NCBI GenBank assembly: GCA_007118095.1
Contig: SKSF01000058.1
Location: forward strand, 1 to 49,365
Length of the DNA: 49,365 nucleotides
From: Dehalococcoidia bacterium
GTDB lineage: Bacteria > Chloroflexota > Dehalococcoidia > Tepidiformales > Tepidiformaceae
Reading direction: 5' to 3'
The notes beneath the pieces were generated by a model. That model had not been told where the DNA came from. It did no database searches and saw only the letters and a program-made list of their open reading frames with translations. This document shows positions 34,581-42,970 of the stretch, piece after piece. A program made the translations under genes and the position numbers. Numbering within the stretch: the stretch's first letter is position 1; each line of letters opens with the position of its first letter.

Positions 34581-34612
34581 GAGACGCGACCGATACCGCC
34601 GCCGCGCGTCTC
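34581..34612 (-). terminator. Hairpin after the beta-helix gene
   Basis: GAGACGCG (34581-34588) and CGCGTCTC (34605-34612) form a perfect 8-bp stem with a 16-nt loop, 27 bp past the stop of the beta-helix gene. There is no U-tract. Confidence 0.4.
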
Positions 34613-34638
34613 CGATACTCATTCGCCTGGCGTGAGCC

Positions 34639-37600
34639 TTAGCACTCCAGGCGAACCTGGAGCTGCTCCGCGGCATCGATGAGGGTGTTCGCATCATCCT
34701 CAGACAGTCGCCGTCCAGACTGCGCCTCGACCTGATTGATGAACCCCGTCAGCTGGCCGCAGGCCGCCTGATTGTTGCCGCGTTCAATCGAGGCCTCAAT
34801 CTGCTCCGCCACATTTTGCGTGCTCTGCAGGGCGTCCACGGTTTCCGCCAACTCGGCGAGATCGCCTGCAACATCGTCGAGGGTGACTTCCACAGAACCA
34901 ATATCGCAGGTGCCTTCTGGCGGCTGAGGCCTTGGTACGCCGCGCTGGTCCACCGCGGGGCAAGAGTTGTGGTTGGCCGCGTGGATAGCAGCGCTTCCGA
35001 GCAACGGACGATGAGTCTCGGTTGGACCGCCGTTATCCTGCAGCGGGCCGAGGTGCAGGTCGTCGACCAGTGTGAAGGCGCCCGTCGGGCAACCGCTGCC
35101 GGTGAGGGCGAGGTTATGGGTACCCTCTATGGTACCCGAGCAGGCGAAGACGATGGAGTTCACGGTGGTGACTGTGCCGTCCTCATTCACGAGGCCCCCG
35201 CCTCGCCCGTCCCAGAGTGTGACATGAGTAAGGTCGAGGGTGCCGCCGACTTCGACACGAGCAGTACCACCCTCCGTGTTCTCAGCCGTGTTCCCGCTCA
35301 GCGTGCTGTTAACGAGATCCGCCTGCGCCTCGCTCCCGCTGACAAAGATGGCAGCACCGCGCATCGCGCTGTTGCCGGAAACCTCGGTGCCCGTCACATC
35401 CAGCGTGCCTACGTCGAACTCATCAGCACCAGTTTGGAAAGCCAGGTTTGCGATAGCCCCGCCGGAGGCAGCGCTGTTGTCGGCGAAGACGCTGTCGACG
35501 ACCTCGAGCGTGGCGAGGTTCAGGATGCCGCCGCCCTTACCGCCTGGCTCCCCCTGCCCGCCCAGCGAAGTGCTGTTTCCACGCACTTCGCTTCGAGTCA
35601 GCGTCAGTGAGCCGTCCCCCCAGTTCCCGATGCCGCCTCCGCCTACTCCAAGGGAAGCGGCGGGATGGTCGGTGGCACCGCCGAAGTTCTCGCTAATCGT
35701 GCTGGCGGTAATCGTCATCATGCCCGAGTTGAAGATACCGCCACTACCGTGGTAAGCGTGGTTGCCGGTGACCTCGCTGTCAGCCAGCGTGAATGAGCCA
35801 TCATTGGTGATAGCGCCTGCGCCCAGGCCGGCCCCGTTCTCGGTAAGTTCGCTGGCGGTCACAGTGACCTCACCACCGTTGGCTATGCCGCCGCCGCCGG
35901 CCGCGTTGTTACCGGTCAGGGTACTCCCTTCGACCGATAGTACGCCTTCGAAAGATAGCCCTTGCCACTCGAAAGCCTTGCTTGCAACAGCACCACCCTC
36001 AAAAGCATCGTTCTCGGCGAAGGTGCTTTCGACGACGTCCATCATCCCACCGTTGAACACGCCGCCACCCCTGCCCTCCAGGTTTGCGTGGGTTATGGGT
36101 TCACCCGGAAGCAAGGCATCGTTCCCGCTCACTGTACTGTTGGTGAGTGTCAGGATGCCTCCGAAGTTGTTGATGCCTCCGCCAGTCGGCGCGGAATTCC
36201 CGCTGACCGTGCTATCCGTAAGGCTCAGCTCACCAAGGTTTGTGATGCCGCCGCCGCCGCCAAGGGGATCGCCAATCAACTCCTCGTCGAAGTTGATGCT
36301 GCCGCCAGCGAAATTGTCGCTGACGGTGCTCCCGGTGATCGTCATGGTGGCCCGCACCACCCATTCGCCATCCTCGTGGGCACCGCCGTTGTAGATGCCG
36401 CCAGAGTGGTGATAGGGCGCTTCGTTGCTGCTGACAATACTGTTGCTCAGCGTGAAGGAACCATCGTTGTGAATGCCGGCCCCGACCCGGCCGACCAGGT
36501 TGTCGATGATCTCGCTGTCGGTCACGGTGGCCTCACCGTCCGGGCCGTTCGCTATGGCGCCGCCATAGCCCGAGCTGTTGTCAGACAGGGTGCTCCGTTC
36601 AACTGAAAACGCCCCGTCTTCAACGAAAATCGCGCCGCCTTCCCCGGCAGCAATATTCGCCTCAAAGCTGCTGTCGAGCACCGTGAGCTCGGCGATGCCT
36701 AGCTTGGGGTCGGAGCCACCGTTCGCGATGGCGCCGCCATTGGGTGCCGCATTTTCTTCGAAGATGCTGTCTGAGACCGTCACGTCGCCATCGGCATTCG
36801 AGATGGCACCTCCCCCGCTAGTTACGAAGTAAGGCTCTTCTTGTGAAGGAACGCTGTTCCGGAGGAAAGTACTCTCGCTGACCTGGACCGATCCGTGGTA
36901 GTTCACGATCGCGCCACCTAGGTTTGCAGCGTAGTTATCTTCGAATACACTGTTCGTGATCCTCACTGTGCCCCAAACGTTTTCGATGGCCCCACCGTGA
37001 CCGAAGGGCTCGTTGGCCGCCTCCGTCGCCGTGTTGCCACTAAACGTGGAGTCCACGATCGTCATGGTGCCTGTGTGCTGGCTGATTGCAGCACCCAGGT
37101 TCGCCTCATTGTCCGAGAAGGTACTGTTCCGGACGATCAGGTCTCCTTCTTTCAAAATCGCACCGCCCATACCAGAGCCACCGCCAGGACTCTCGCTGGT
37201 CGCTACGTTTCCGCTGAAAGTGCTGTCTTCAATCGTCACCTTGCCAGCGGACATGATCACAGAGCCACCGCCATCGGCGGAGCCGTTTTGCAGGGTGAGT
37301 CCGTCCAGAGTCAGGTCACCAAATACCCAGAAATGGCGGCTCTCCCCAGCGCCATCGATCGTGATCTCTCCCCCGCCCTGGATCGAGATTACCGAGTCGA
37401 TGGCGATGGTCGGTAGCTGACTCCCATTCAGTGTGATCGTGCCGCTCAGGCCGGGCGCGAAGGTAATCGTGTTTGCGCCATCAGAGCCCGCAGCGCAGCC
37501 CGGGTGGGTGGCCTCGCCATCGATGGCGTTCTCCATCGCTTCCCGCAGGGTACATTTGCCCGCGACACCTACGTCATCATCCAGGCTGTCCACCACGATG

Positions 37601-37785
37601 GTGGTGGTCTGGGCAGTGCCGGGAGACGGCCCCAGCCATGCCACCGCCAGCATGGCCCCAAGGGTGACGGCCAACCCGAACAGTGCGGCGCGGCGCGCAT
37701 GCGCCTTCCGGCGCATCGGTGCCGGCCTCTTTTGGGCGACCGCACCTTGCGGCATCTCAGTGGCCGTGCGGTGCCCATGGTTCAT
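34639..37785 (-). CDS. Secreted right-handed beta-helix protein (CSLREA/Pmp-like)
   Basis: A 1048-residue surface or secreted protein. The hydrophobic export segment lies at about 32-52, and KCTLREAMENA (about 77-87) is a CSLREA-like domain. The body (about 100-930) is a long series of GGAI/GGGI, SxxSxN and TGNxA units typical of polymorphic-outer-membrane-type parallel beta helices. The end of the repeat region has GGPTETHRPLLGSAAI and CDIGSVE, a common closing module. The last 80 residues, with RGNNQAACGQLTGFINQV and a terminal cysteine, are a helical module seen at the C-terminus of similar proteins. ATG 37785 has AAAGGA ten bases upstream. Adhesion is likely but inferred. Confidence 0.85.
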   Translation of the reverse strand: MNHGHRTATEMPQGAVAQKRPAPMRRKAHARRAALFGLAVTLGAMLAVAWLGPSPGTAQTTTIVVDSLDDDVGVAGKCTLREAMENAIDGEATHPGCAAGSDGANTITFAPGLSGTITLNGSQLPTIAIDSVISIQGGGEITIDGAGESRHFWVFGDLTLDGLTLQNGSADGGGSVIMSAGKVTIEDSTFSGNVATSESPGGGSGMGGAILKEGDLIVRNSTFSDNEANLGAAISQHTGTMTIVDSTFSGNTATEAANEPFGHGGAIENVWGTVRITNSVFEDNYAANLGGAIVNYHGSVQVSESTFLRNSVPSQEEPYFVTSGGGAISNADGDVTVSDSIFEENAAPNGGAIANGGSDPKLGIAELTVLDSSFEANIAAGEGGAIFVEDGAFSVERSTLSDNSSGYGGAIANGPDGEATVTDSEIIDNLVGRVGAGIHNDGSFTLSNSIVSSNEAPYHHSGGIYNGGAHEDGEWVVRATMTITGSTVSDNFAGGSINFDEELIGDPLGGGGGITNLGELSLTDSTVSGNSAPTGGGINNFGGILTLTNSTVSGNDALLPGEPITHANLEGRGGGVFNGGMMDVVESTFAENDAFEGGAVASKAFEWQGLSFEGVLSVEGSTLTGNNAAGGGGIANGGEVTVTASELTENGAGLGAGAITNDGSFTLADSEVTGNHAYHGSGGIFNSGMMTITASTISENFGGATDHPAASLGVGGGGIGNWGDGSLTLTRSEVRGNSTSLGGQGEPGGKGGGILNLATLEVVDSVFADNSAASGGAIANLAFQTGADEFDVGTLDVTGTEVSGNSAMRGAAIFVSGSEAQADLVNSTLSGNTAENTEGGTARVEVGGTLDLTHVTLWDGRGGGLVNEDGTVTTVNSIVFACSGTIEGTHNLALTGSGCPTGAFTLVDDLHLGPLQDNGGPTETHRPLLGSAAIHAANHNSCPAVDQRGVPRPQPPEGTCDIGSVEVTLDDVAGDLAELAETVDALQSTQNVAEQIEASIERGNNQAACGQLTGFINQVEAQSGRRLSEDDANTLIDAAEQLQVRLEC

Positions 37786-38215
37786 ATCAGTTCAGTCCTT
37801 TCACGTGCCGTCCGGCGGAAACGTGTAGCGAGAGCCAAGCTTCCTGTTGGTGAGAACCGCTTCCGTTGTCGATCCATCCGTAACTCTTGCTCCCCACGCA
37901 CCAATACGTAACGGTCTTCACGGCCCTGTCCAACACCCCTTCGCCCGTGCGGTCCTCCGTGACCACCTGCCACAGAACTCAGCACGGGCTGCACCGGACG
38001 AGTTCGCAGCACCTTCACACGGCCTGGATAGCATTTCCATGTAAGCCGAAGCGCGACGCATAGCAAAGGAGTAGCGCCGCGGTGGACATTCACCATCGCG
38101 GCAGGTTATGTATTACCGGGCGTGGCATCTCCCGAATTCGGCGGCACGGGCCGGAGGGCGGAAAGGTCGGGCACGACAGTACTGCCTTCGAGGGCCCGCG
38201 GCGACCAGCCCGGGC
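37786..38215. other. Noncoding stretch between the two minus-strand gene groups
   Basis: About 430 bp with only weak open frames and no recognisable product. It presumably holds the beta-helix promoter. A hairpin, GCCGCGGTGG (38076-38085) with CCATCGCGGC (38093-38102), nine pairs plus one G-U, may end the upstream operon. Confidence 0.4.
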
Positions 38216-38557
38216 TCACACACTCAGCCCGAACCTGCCGTGGACGGCCAGGTTGTACAGGACGAGGATCAGCAGCCCCAGGAACCACAGCGGAAGGAAC
38301 AGCAAGAAGGGATAAACGATCAGCGCCCAACCCCACGCCTCGTTGCCCGACTCGCGATCGGCGATGCCGTCGTACACGGCAAGGGCCAGTCCCCCAACAA
38401 CGCCGACCAGCCCCACGTACACGGGGATGAACTGCATCTGGCCCAGGAGGGCAACCATTACGGTGACCAGCGCCACCAGTACCGGGATCGACAACACCAG
38501 AACGATCCGGCCCCGCTCGGAACTGGAGGACCGAGCACCACCGCTGCCGCCGTCCAT
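38216..38557 (-). CDS. Small membrane protein with three hydrophobic segments
   Basis: A 113-residue protein with an N-terminal Ser/Gly-rich stretch, then hydrophobic segments at about 20-40, 44-60 and 78-103. No family is recognised. GAGGAGG lies six bases before ATG 38557, which fixes the start 11 bp after the HEAT gene stop. It is the last gene of the coiled-coil/protease/HEAT cluster. Confidence 0.7.
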   Translation of the reverse strand: MDGGSGGARSSSSERGRIVLVLSIPVLVALVTVMVALLGQMQFIPVYVGLVGVVGGLALAVYDGIADRESGNEAWGWALIVYPFLLFLPLWFLGLLILVLYNLAVHGRFGLSV

Positions 38558-38568
38558 GCACATCCTCC

Positions 38569-40050
38569 TCAGGTCTCGTCCCCTTTGCGCTCGCGCTCTG
38601 CGTTCCACGCTTCAAGACTCGTGCGCTGGGCGGGCGTAAGGGCCTCGTCGTGCAGTTGGGCCACCCTGTGAAGCGCTTCGCCAGTAACACGCCGCTCGTC
38701 TCGGAGTTGGTTTGCGACCTCCATCCTCTCTTTCATCTCGTCGGGATCGTCAAACACCGGTTCGCTGTAGACCTCGAGCCAACGGTCGACGTGGTGCCAG
38801 GCGGCGATGAGGGGTTCGACGGACGGAGCTCCAAGCGAGCTTGCCTTCTCGTAGTCGCCCCTGGCCACCCAGTACCACGCGCCGGCCTCGCCGCGGTCGG
38901 GCTCCCAGCCGAGCTTGGTCAGCGCCTCTGCCGCCGCAGCCGTCCCGTAGGCCTGGCCGGCGGGGAAATTCGGCAAAGTATAAGCGACGGGCGTCTGCCG
39001 CTTGAGCGCGGCGATGAGCGGTTCGACGGCGGGGGAGCCGATCCTGGCTAAAGCAGTCACGGCTGCTTCGGGTTCCGGCCCCCATAGCTCGGCGATCAGT
39101 GGTTCCACATCACCGAGTTTGCCCAGAGCTTCAGCCGCCAGCACCGACGCGTTCCCATCCCCCAGCGAAGCCCTGAGCGGTTGGATGGCCGGCTCGCCGA
39201 TCTTGACCAGCGCCGCGAGGGCGCGCCGCGGCTGGTCGTGGTGCCCCAGGCGGGCGATGAGTGGCTCGACAGCCGGGGCCCCGAGTGAGATGGCCTTCCC
39301 GTACTCACCCGTGCCGACCAAGTACCAGGCGTTATCATCCTCCGGCTCCCACCCGAGCCTTTTGAGCGCCTCTGCCGCCCCGCAAAAACGGTCGGGGTGG
39401 CGAACAGCAGCGATGAGTGGTTCGATGGCCGGTTCGCCGATCTCGACCAACGCCTTCACGAACGGCTCACGGAACTTGGCCGTGTACTCAAGACGCTCGA
39501 TGAGCGCCGCGGTGGCCTTACGGGTGGCCCCCGGGCGATCTCGCGCAGCGCCGATCCTTCCCAGTGCCGCGATGATGGCCTCCTTGGCCTCTTTCTTCTC
39601 GTATCCATACGCCTCGATCAGCGGAACAACGGCCGGAGCACCGATTTTGACAAGCGCAGCCAGGGCGTTGTTGCGCACCTCCGGCGAGTACCCGAGAGCC
39701 CTGATGAGCGGTTCTATGGCCTGCGCATCAGCACGAGCGCCGAGTGCTTCGGCGGCACACGCCGCCACCCGCGAATCGTCGTCGTCCAGCGCATAGATGA
39801 GCGGTTCGACGACACGCCTATTCTTCATCTTACCCAGGGCCCGGGCCGCAGCCTCGCGCACCCCCTTCTCTTCGTCCCCGAGGGCCTCGACCAGCGGCTC
39901 GATGGCGTGCCCGTCAGCGAGGACACCGAGGGCCTCGGCCGCAGCCGTGCGGACCCCTGCATCCTTCTTGTAGGTCAGGGCCTTGGTAAGCCCCCGGACA
40001 TCGTGCTTCTCGGACATTTTGCTGACATTTGGCGGTCCAAAGATGCCCAT
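38569..40050 (-). CDS. HEAT-repeat (PBS-lyase type) protein
   Basis: A 493-residue soluble protein made of about ten helical HEAT repeats of the form AIEPLVEAL..VR.AAA.ALG. Two LGW-x-P...AWYWVA.G-x-Y-x-K...SLGAP units (about 222 and 385) are specialised repeats seen in related proteins. The C-terminal 90 residues are charged helix. HEAT repeats bind proteins; no catalytic part is seen. GGAGGG lies five bases before ATG 40050, and the longer frame to 40101 has no such site. It lies 63 bp after the protease gene. Confidence 0.87.
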   Translation of the reverse strand: MGIFGPPNVSKMSEKHDVRGLTKALTYKKDAGVRTAAAEALGVLADGHAIEPLVEALGDEEKGVREAAARALGKMKNRRVVEPLIYALDDDDSRVAACAAEALGARADAQAIEPLIRALGYSPEVRNNALAALVKIGAPAVVPLIEAYGYEKKEAKEAIIAALGRIGAARDRPGATRKATAALIERLEYTAKFREPFVKALVEIGEPAIEPLIAAVRHPDRFCGAAEALKRLGWEPEDDNAWYLVGTGEYGKAISLGAPAVEPLIARLGHHDQPRRALAALVKIGEPAIQPLRASLGDGNASVLAAEALGKLGDVEPLIAELWGPEPEAAVTALARIGSPAVEPLIAALKRQTPVAYTLPNFPAGQAYGTAAAAEALTKLGWEPDRGEAGAWYWVARGDYEKASSLGAPSVEPLIAAWHHVDRWLEVYSEPVFDDPDEMKERMEVANQLRDERRVTGEALHRVAQLHDEALTPAQRTSLEAWNAERERKGDET

Positions 40051-40113
40051 GGCATCCCTCCTGTAAGCGGGTCTGTGGCTGGTCAGACACCTCGGGCGCA
40101 TGGCCCAATGCGA

Positions 40114-40965
40114 CTAGCATATGTCGAGCTCCGAGCACACGCGGTCAATCGGGATCGCGAAACCGAGGCCTTCGTAGGCGATGAGGCCAACCTTCCAGGT
40201 GGCGACGCCGATAACCTGGCCCTGCGTGTTCAGGATGGGGCCTCCGCTATTACCTGGACTGATCTGGGCGCTGATCTGTAGCCACGTCTCGGCATCGACC
40301 CGCCGCTCGACCGCGGACACGATGCCCGCGGTCACCGTCCCCTCCAGCCCTCCGCCCGCGCCGACTGCCATGACAGGGTCTCCGACGCGCGGTGGTGTGT
40401 CGGCCGGCTCCAATGCGGGCAGGTCGGCGGATACCGTGATGAGGGCGAGATCGTGGGCGGGCCTGACCTTCACAACCTCCCCCGCGTATTCGCGCCGTCC
40501 CCGTGCGAGGAACACCTCGCTCGCGCCCTCGACGACGTGGTAGTTCGTCACCACCAACGATCGACGGCCGTCCTTCGCCAACACGAACCCGGTTCCAACC
40601 GACGTCCAATCGTCGTCGGCGTGAGCGACGACCATGAAAATGGACGGCGTGGTCGTTTCGGCCAGTGCGACGGGGTCGAACTCGGCAACTACGTCCCCTT
40701 CGAGCAGGCTCATTCGTTCGCCCAGGGCGTCGAGTTCCGCGCCGAACGCGTCGAACCTTTCGCCCGGCTCCGTGTCTGCCCGGTCGTCGGCTGCAATGTC
40801 GCCTCGTAGCGAGGCAACGTCGCTCTCGACCTGGTCGATAGAGCGCCATAAGGCGACATTGGTGATGAGGAGTGCCGCGATCAGGAGCGCGGCAACTGCG
40901 ATGACCACAGTTGCCGCGCTTCTGGACCGGAGGGGTCCGCGCGCAGCATTAGCGCTGCGCGTCAT
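40114..40965 (-). CDS. Membrane-anchored trypsin-like serine protease (S1C/DegP-like)
   Basis: A 283-residue protein. One N-terminal membrane helix (about 18-38) is followed by a short coiled coil (about 41-95), then a chymotrypsin-fold domain (about 97-283) with H143 (TNYHVVEG), D172 (AHDLALI) and S240 (SPGNSGGP). The catalytic triad is complete. There is no PDZ domain, unlike DegP. The active domain is probably outside the membrane. ATG 40965 follows GGAGGG and overlaps the upstream gene by 17 bp. Confidence 0.9.
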   Translation of the reverse strand: MTRSANAARGPLRSRSAATVVIAVAALLIAALLITNVALWRSIDQVESDVASLRGDIAADDRADTEPGERFDAFGAELDALGERMSLLEGDVVAEFDPVALAETTTPSIFMVVAHADDDWTSVGTGFVLAKDGRRSLVVTNYHVVEGASEVFLARGRREYAGEVVKVRPAHDLALITVSADLPALEPADTPPRVGDPVMAVGAGGGLEGTVTAGIVSAVERRVDAETWLQISAQISPGNSGGPILNTQGQVIGVATWKVGLIAYEGLGFAIPIDRVCSELDIC

Positions 40966-41590
40966 CGCCACCCTCCGGCAGCGGCGCACGATCAACCATC
41001 AGGCGGCGAATCTCGTCCAGGTAATCCAGTGAACGTACTATTTCCGGGTTCACCTGGTGCTCCAGGATGCCGTCGACTGCGTTCGCGTTCGCATCGGTCG
41101 GGTTGGCGAAGAAGCGGTCCAGGGCCGCCATTGCCTCGTCCTCCGCGTCGAACAGTGCCACGCTGCACCCGCACGCGGAGTCAGCGACGGACATGATTTC
41201 TTCCGCATCTGCTGCGAAGAGCCCGGCCTGTTCCGCCATCTCGTCCGCGGCCGCTTGGGCCTCCTCCTGGGCAGATGCAAGGTCTGCCCGGGACGCAGCC
41301 AGTTCGTCCTCGTTCGTTGCCAGCTCACCCTGCGCGCGTGCCAGGTCGCCTCGCAGTTCTGCTTGAGCGCCCTCGTCTACGCCGCCGCCAATAGCGCCGA
41401 ACAATCCAAGGGCTGCTCCTGCGACGAGTATGCCCACAGAGGCGATCATGGCTATGCCCGTGTAGGGTCGCCCGCTCTGCTCGGACGAAGGAGGCGGTGC
41501 GGGGGCCGCCTCCGGCGAGTACCATTTGCCATCGCTTGCCTGCCACCATCCCGGTTCCGGGGGTGCGTCGAGTCCCTGGTACTGTGTCAT
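40949..41590 (-). CDS. Membrane protein with WWQASDGKWY motif and coiled coil
   Basis: A 213-residue protein. The N-terminus has PGWWQASDGKWYSPE (about 13-27), a short DUF2510/GYF-like motif known from actinobacterial membrane proteins, then Pro/Ser-rich linker, one membrane helix (about 44-70) and a Glu/Ala-rich coiled coil (about 76-122). A possible metal- or disulfide-forming CGC occurs near 139-141. It overlaps both neighbours (4 bp and 17 bp), so it is in one transcript with the protease. Function unknown. Confidence 0.78.
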   Translation of the reverse strand: MTQYQGLDAPPEPGWWQASDGKWYSPEAAPAPPPSSEQSGRPYTGIAMIASVGILVAGAALGLFGAIGGGVDEGAQAELRGDLARAQGELATNEDELAASRADLASAQEEAQAAADEMAEQAGLFAADAEEIMSVADSACGCSVALFDAEDEAMAALDRFFANPTDANANAVDGILEHQVNPEIVRSLDYLDEIRRLMVDRAPLPEGGDDAQR

Positions 41591-42096
41591 CGGTCTCCCC
41601 CACTGTTTGCGAGCGTCTGCTCCAGCTCGGCCAGCGCTGCTTCCGCCTCTTCGAAGGCTTCCAGAAGCGCGTCACGGGCGCCCCGGACCGCCTCGAGAGC
41701 CGGCTTCACCTCCGCGTCGACGTCCGCAGCCAACTGTTCAATCGAGGTGTCCCGGGCAAGCGCCGCGTTCCACGCGGCAACTTTGTCCTGTGACGCCTCG
41801 ACGAAGTCCTCGAAGTGCTCAACCCAGTCGACCAGTGCCTGGTCCAGGTTTCCCGCTGCGGTAACCATCGCCTCCTGGCCTTCCTGGTCCGAGACCACAG
41901 CGAGCAGTTGAGCATCGACCTCGGCCTTCTCCGCGGCCACGACCGTCGCGTCATCATCCACTGCAGCTATCTCGTCGTTGAGACGGTCGATCTCCGGGTC
42001 GTCTGCGGTCAGTCGCACGACGCCGACTATCCCGAGACCTACCCCGACCACGACAAATGCTGCTCCGAGGAGCAGCATTGTCCGGGTGCGTTCCAC
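41587..42096 (-). CDS. Membrane-anchored coiled-coil protein
   Basis: A 169-residue protein with one N-terminal membrane helix (about 7-28) and a long acidic coiled coil (about 34-165), a layout shared with the next gene. The open frame continues without a stop into an IS256-like transposase remnant up to 42609. GTG 42096, with GGGGA seven bases upstream, gives a normal short membrane protein and is preferred. The 4-bp overlap with the WWQASDGKWY gene makes coupling likely. Confidence 0.7.
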   Translation of the reverse strand: MERTRTMLLLGAAFVVVGVGLGIVGVVRLTADDPEIDRLNDEIAAVDDDATVVAAEKAEVDAQLLAVVSDQEGQEAMVTAAGNLDQALVDWVEHFEDFVEASQDKVAAWNAALARDTSIEQLAADVDAEVKPALEAVRGARDALLEAFEEAEAALAELEQTLANSGGDR

Positions 42097-42191
42097 TTGT
42101 GTATCCCCGCTAACATTCGGGTGAATTTCGGCAGCCTTCGTGTATTGTCCTCTGCCGTTGTCATAATCGTAGAACACGGGGTCACGCGAAT

Positions 42192-42213
42192 GATACGGGC
42201 GAGCGACCGTATC
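42192..42213. promoter_or_regulatory. Operator-like inverted repeat before the coiled-coil/protease cluster
   Basis: GATACGG (42192-42198) and CCGTATC (42207-42213) form a perfect 7-bp inverted repeat with an 8-bp spacer, about 96 bp upstream of the first gene of the cluster. The 22-bp span and 15-bp centre spacing suit a dimeric regulator. Confidence 0.4.
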
Positions 42214-42289
42214 TCTGAGTCCGAATGCGCATAATAGCTTGCAGTAATCCCCGATACGGCAGGACGCCGCCCGCCCCACCCCGCCATGC

Positions 42290-42935
42290 TGCCCCACCGT
42301 GGAAGTCTCGATCTGGCCTGGCCGGGCCCCGCGCAAACGCTCGCGCAGGGTGGTGTCGCGCTTCGGCAGTTTAGCCAGGAGATTGCGCAGACGGTGGCCG
42401 GTGCAGCGCTGGCGGTCTGCATCCGGCCAGAGATCGCGCACGCCCCGGATGAGGACCGGCGCACCGTCGGTCATGACCAGCCAGGGCGAGGGAAGGCCAC
42501 GTTTGACGAGGTCGCGGCCCCAATCGAGCCAGTCCTCGTAGCATTCCCGCATGCCTGGGCGCACCGCTACGAGTTCGCGCTGGCCTGAGCGGGTGTAGCC
42601 CCAGGCCACCAGGACGCCTTCCTTCTCCCCGCGCGGCCTTGTCCGCAGATAGACCGCGTCCAGGAAGAGGGCGATGAGCTCGACGCCCGCGAGCTCCCGC
42701 GCTCAGAAGGCGGCGTAGTGGCTGTAGAGCTGGCGGCAGAGCTTGCTCAACACACGGGTGCACACGATGCTGCGGGTCTCGGGGATGACCTCGCTGGTGC
42801 CCCAGACCTGGGGCATGGCGGCGCCGATCTTGCCCTCGGCGGTCTGGATGCGGCGCTGGCGGTGGCCGTTGCGCCAGCCGCGCGCCTCCGGGTTGGGTTC
42901 ATAGCGTGCGCGGGCGAGGAAGGCTTCTCCTCACT
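42290..42935 (-). pseudogene. IS256-like (Mutator-type) transposase remnant
   Basis: The remnant reads NPEARGWRNGHRQRRIQT, then GKIGAAMPQVWGTSEVIPET, a TGA near 42,702, and after it ELIALFLDAVYLRTRPRGEK and GYTRSGQRELVAVRPG with WLVMTDGAPVLIRGV and RQRCTGHRLRNLLAKLP. These are mutator-type transposase motifs in the right order. Both ends are missing. Its frame runs on into the coiled-coil gene by chance. It lies between the two main accessory clusters. Confidence 0.75.
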
Positions 42936-42970
42936 TTTTCAACACTCGTCAGGCGCGACCGCCCAGCCCC

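Noticed and set aside
41587-42609. Single 340-residue protein as one natural gene
   Set aside because: The first half is a transposase fragment and the second half a separate membrane protein with its own GTG and ribosome-binding site.
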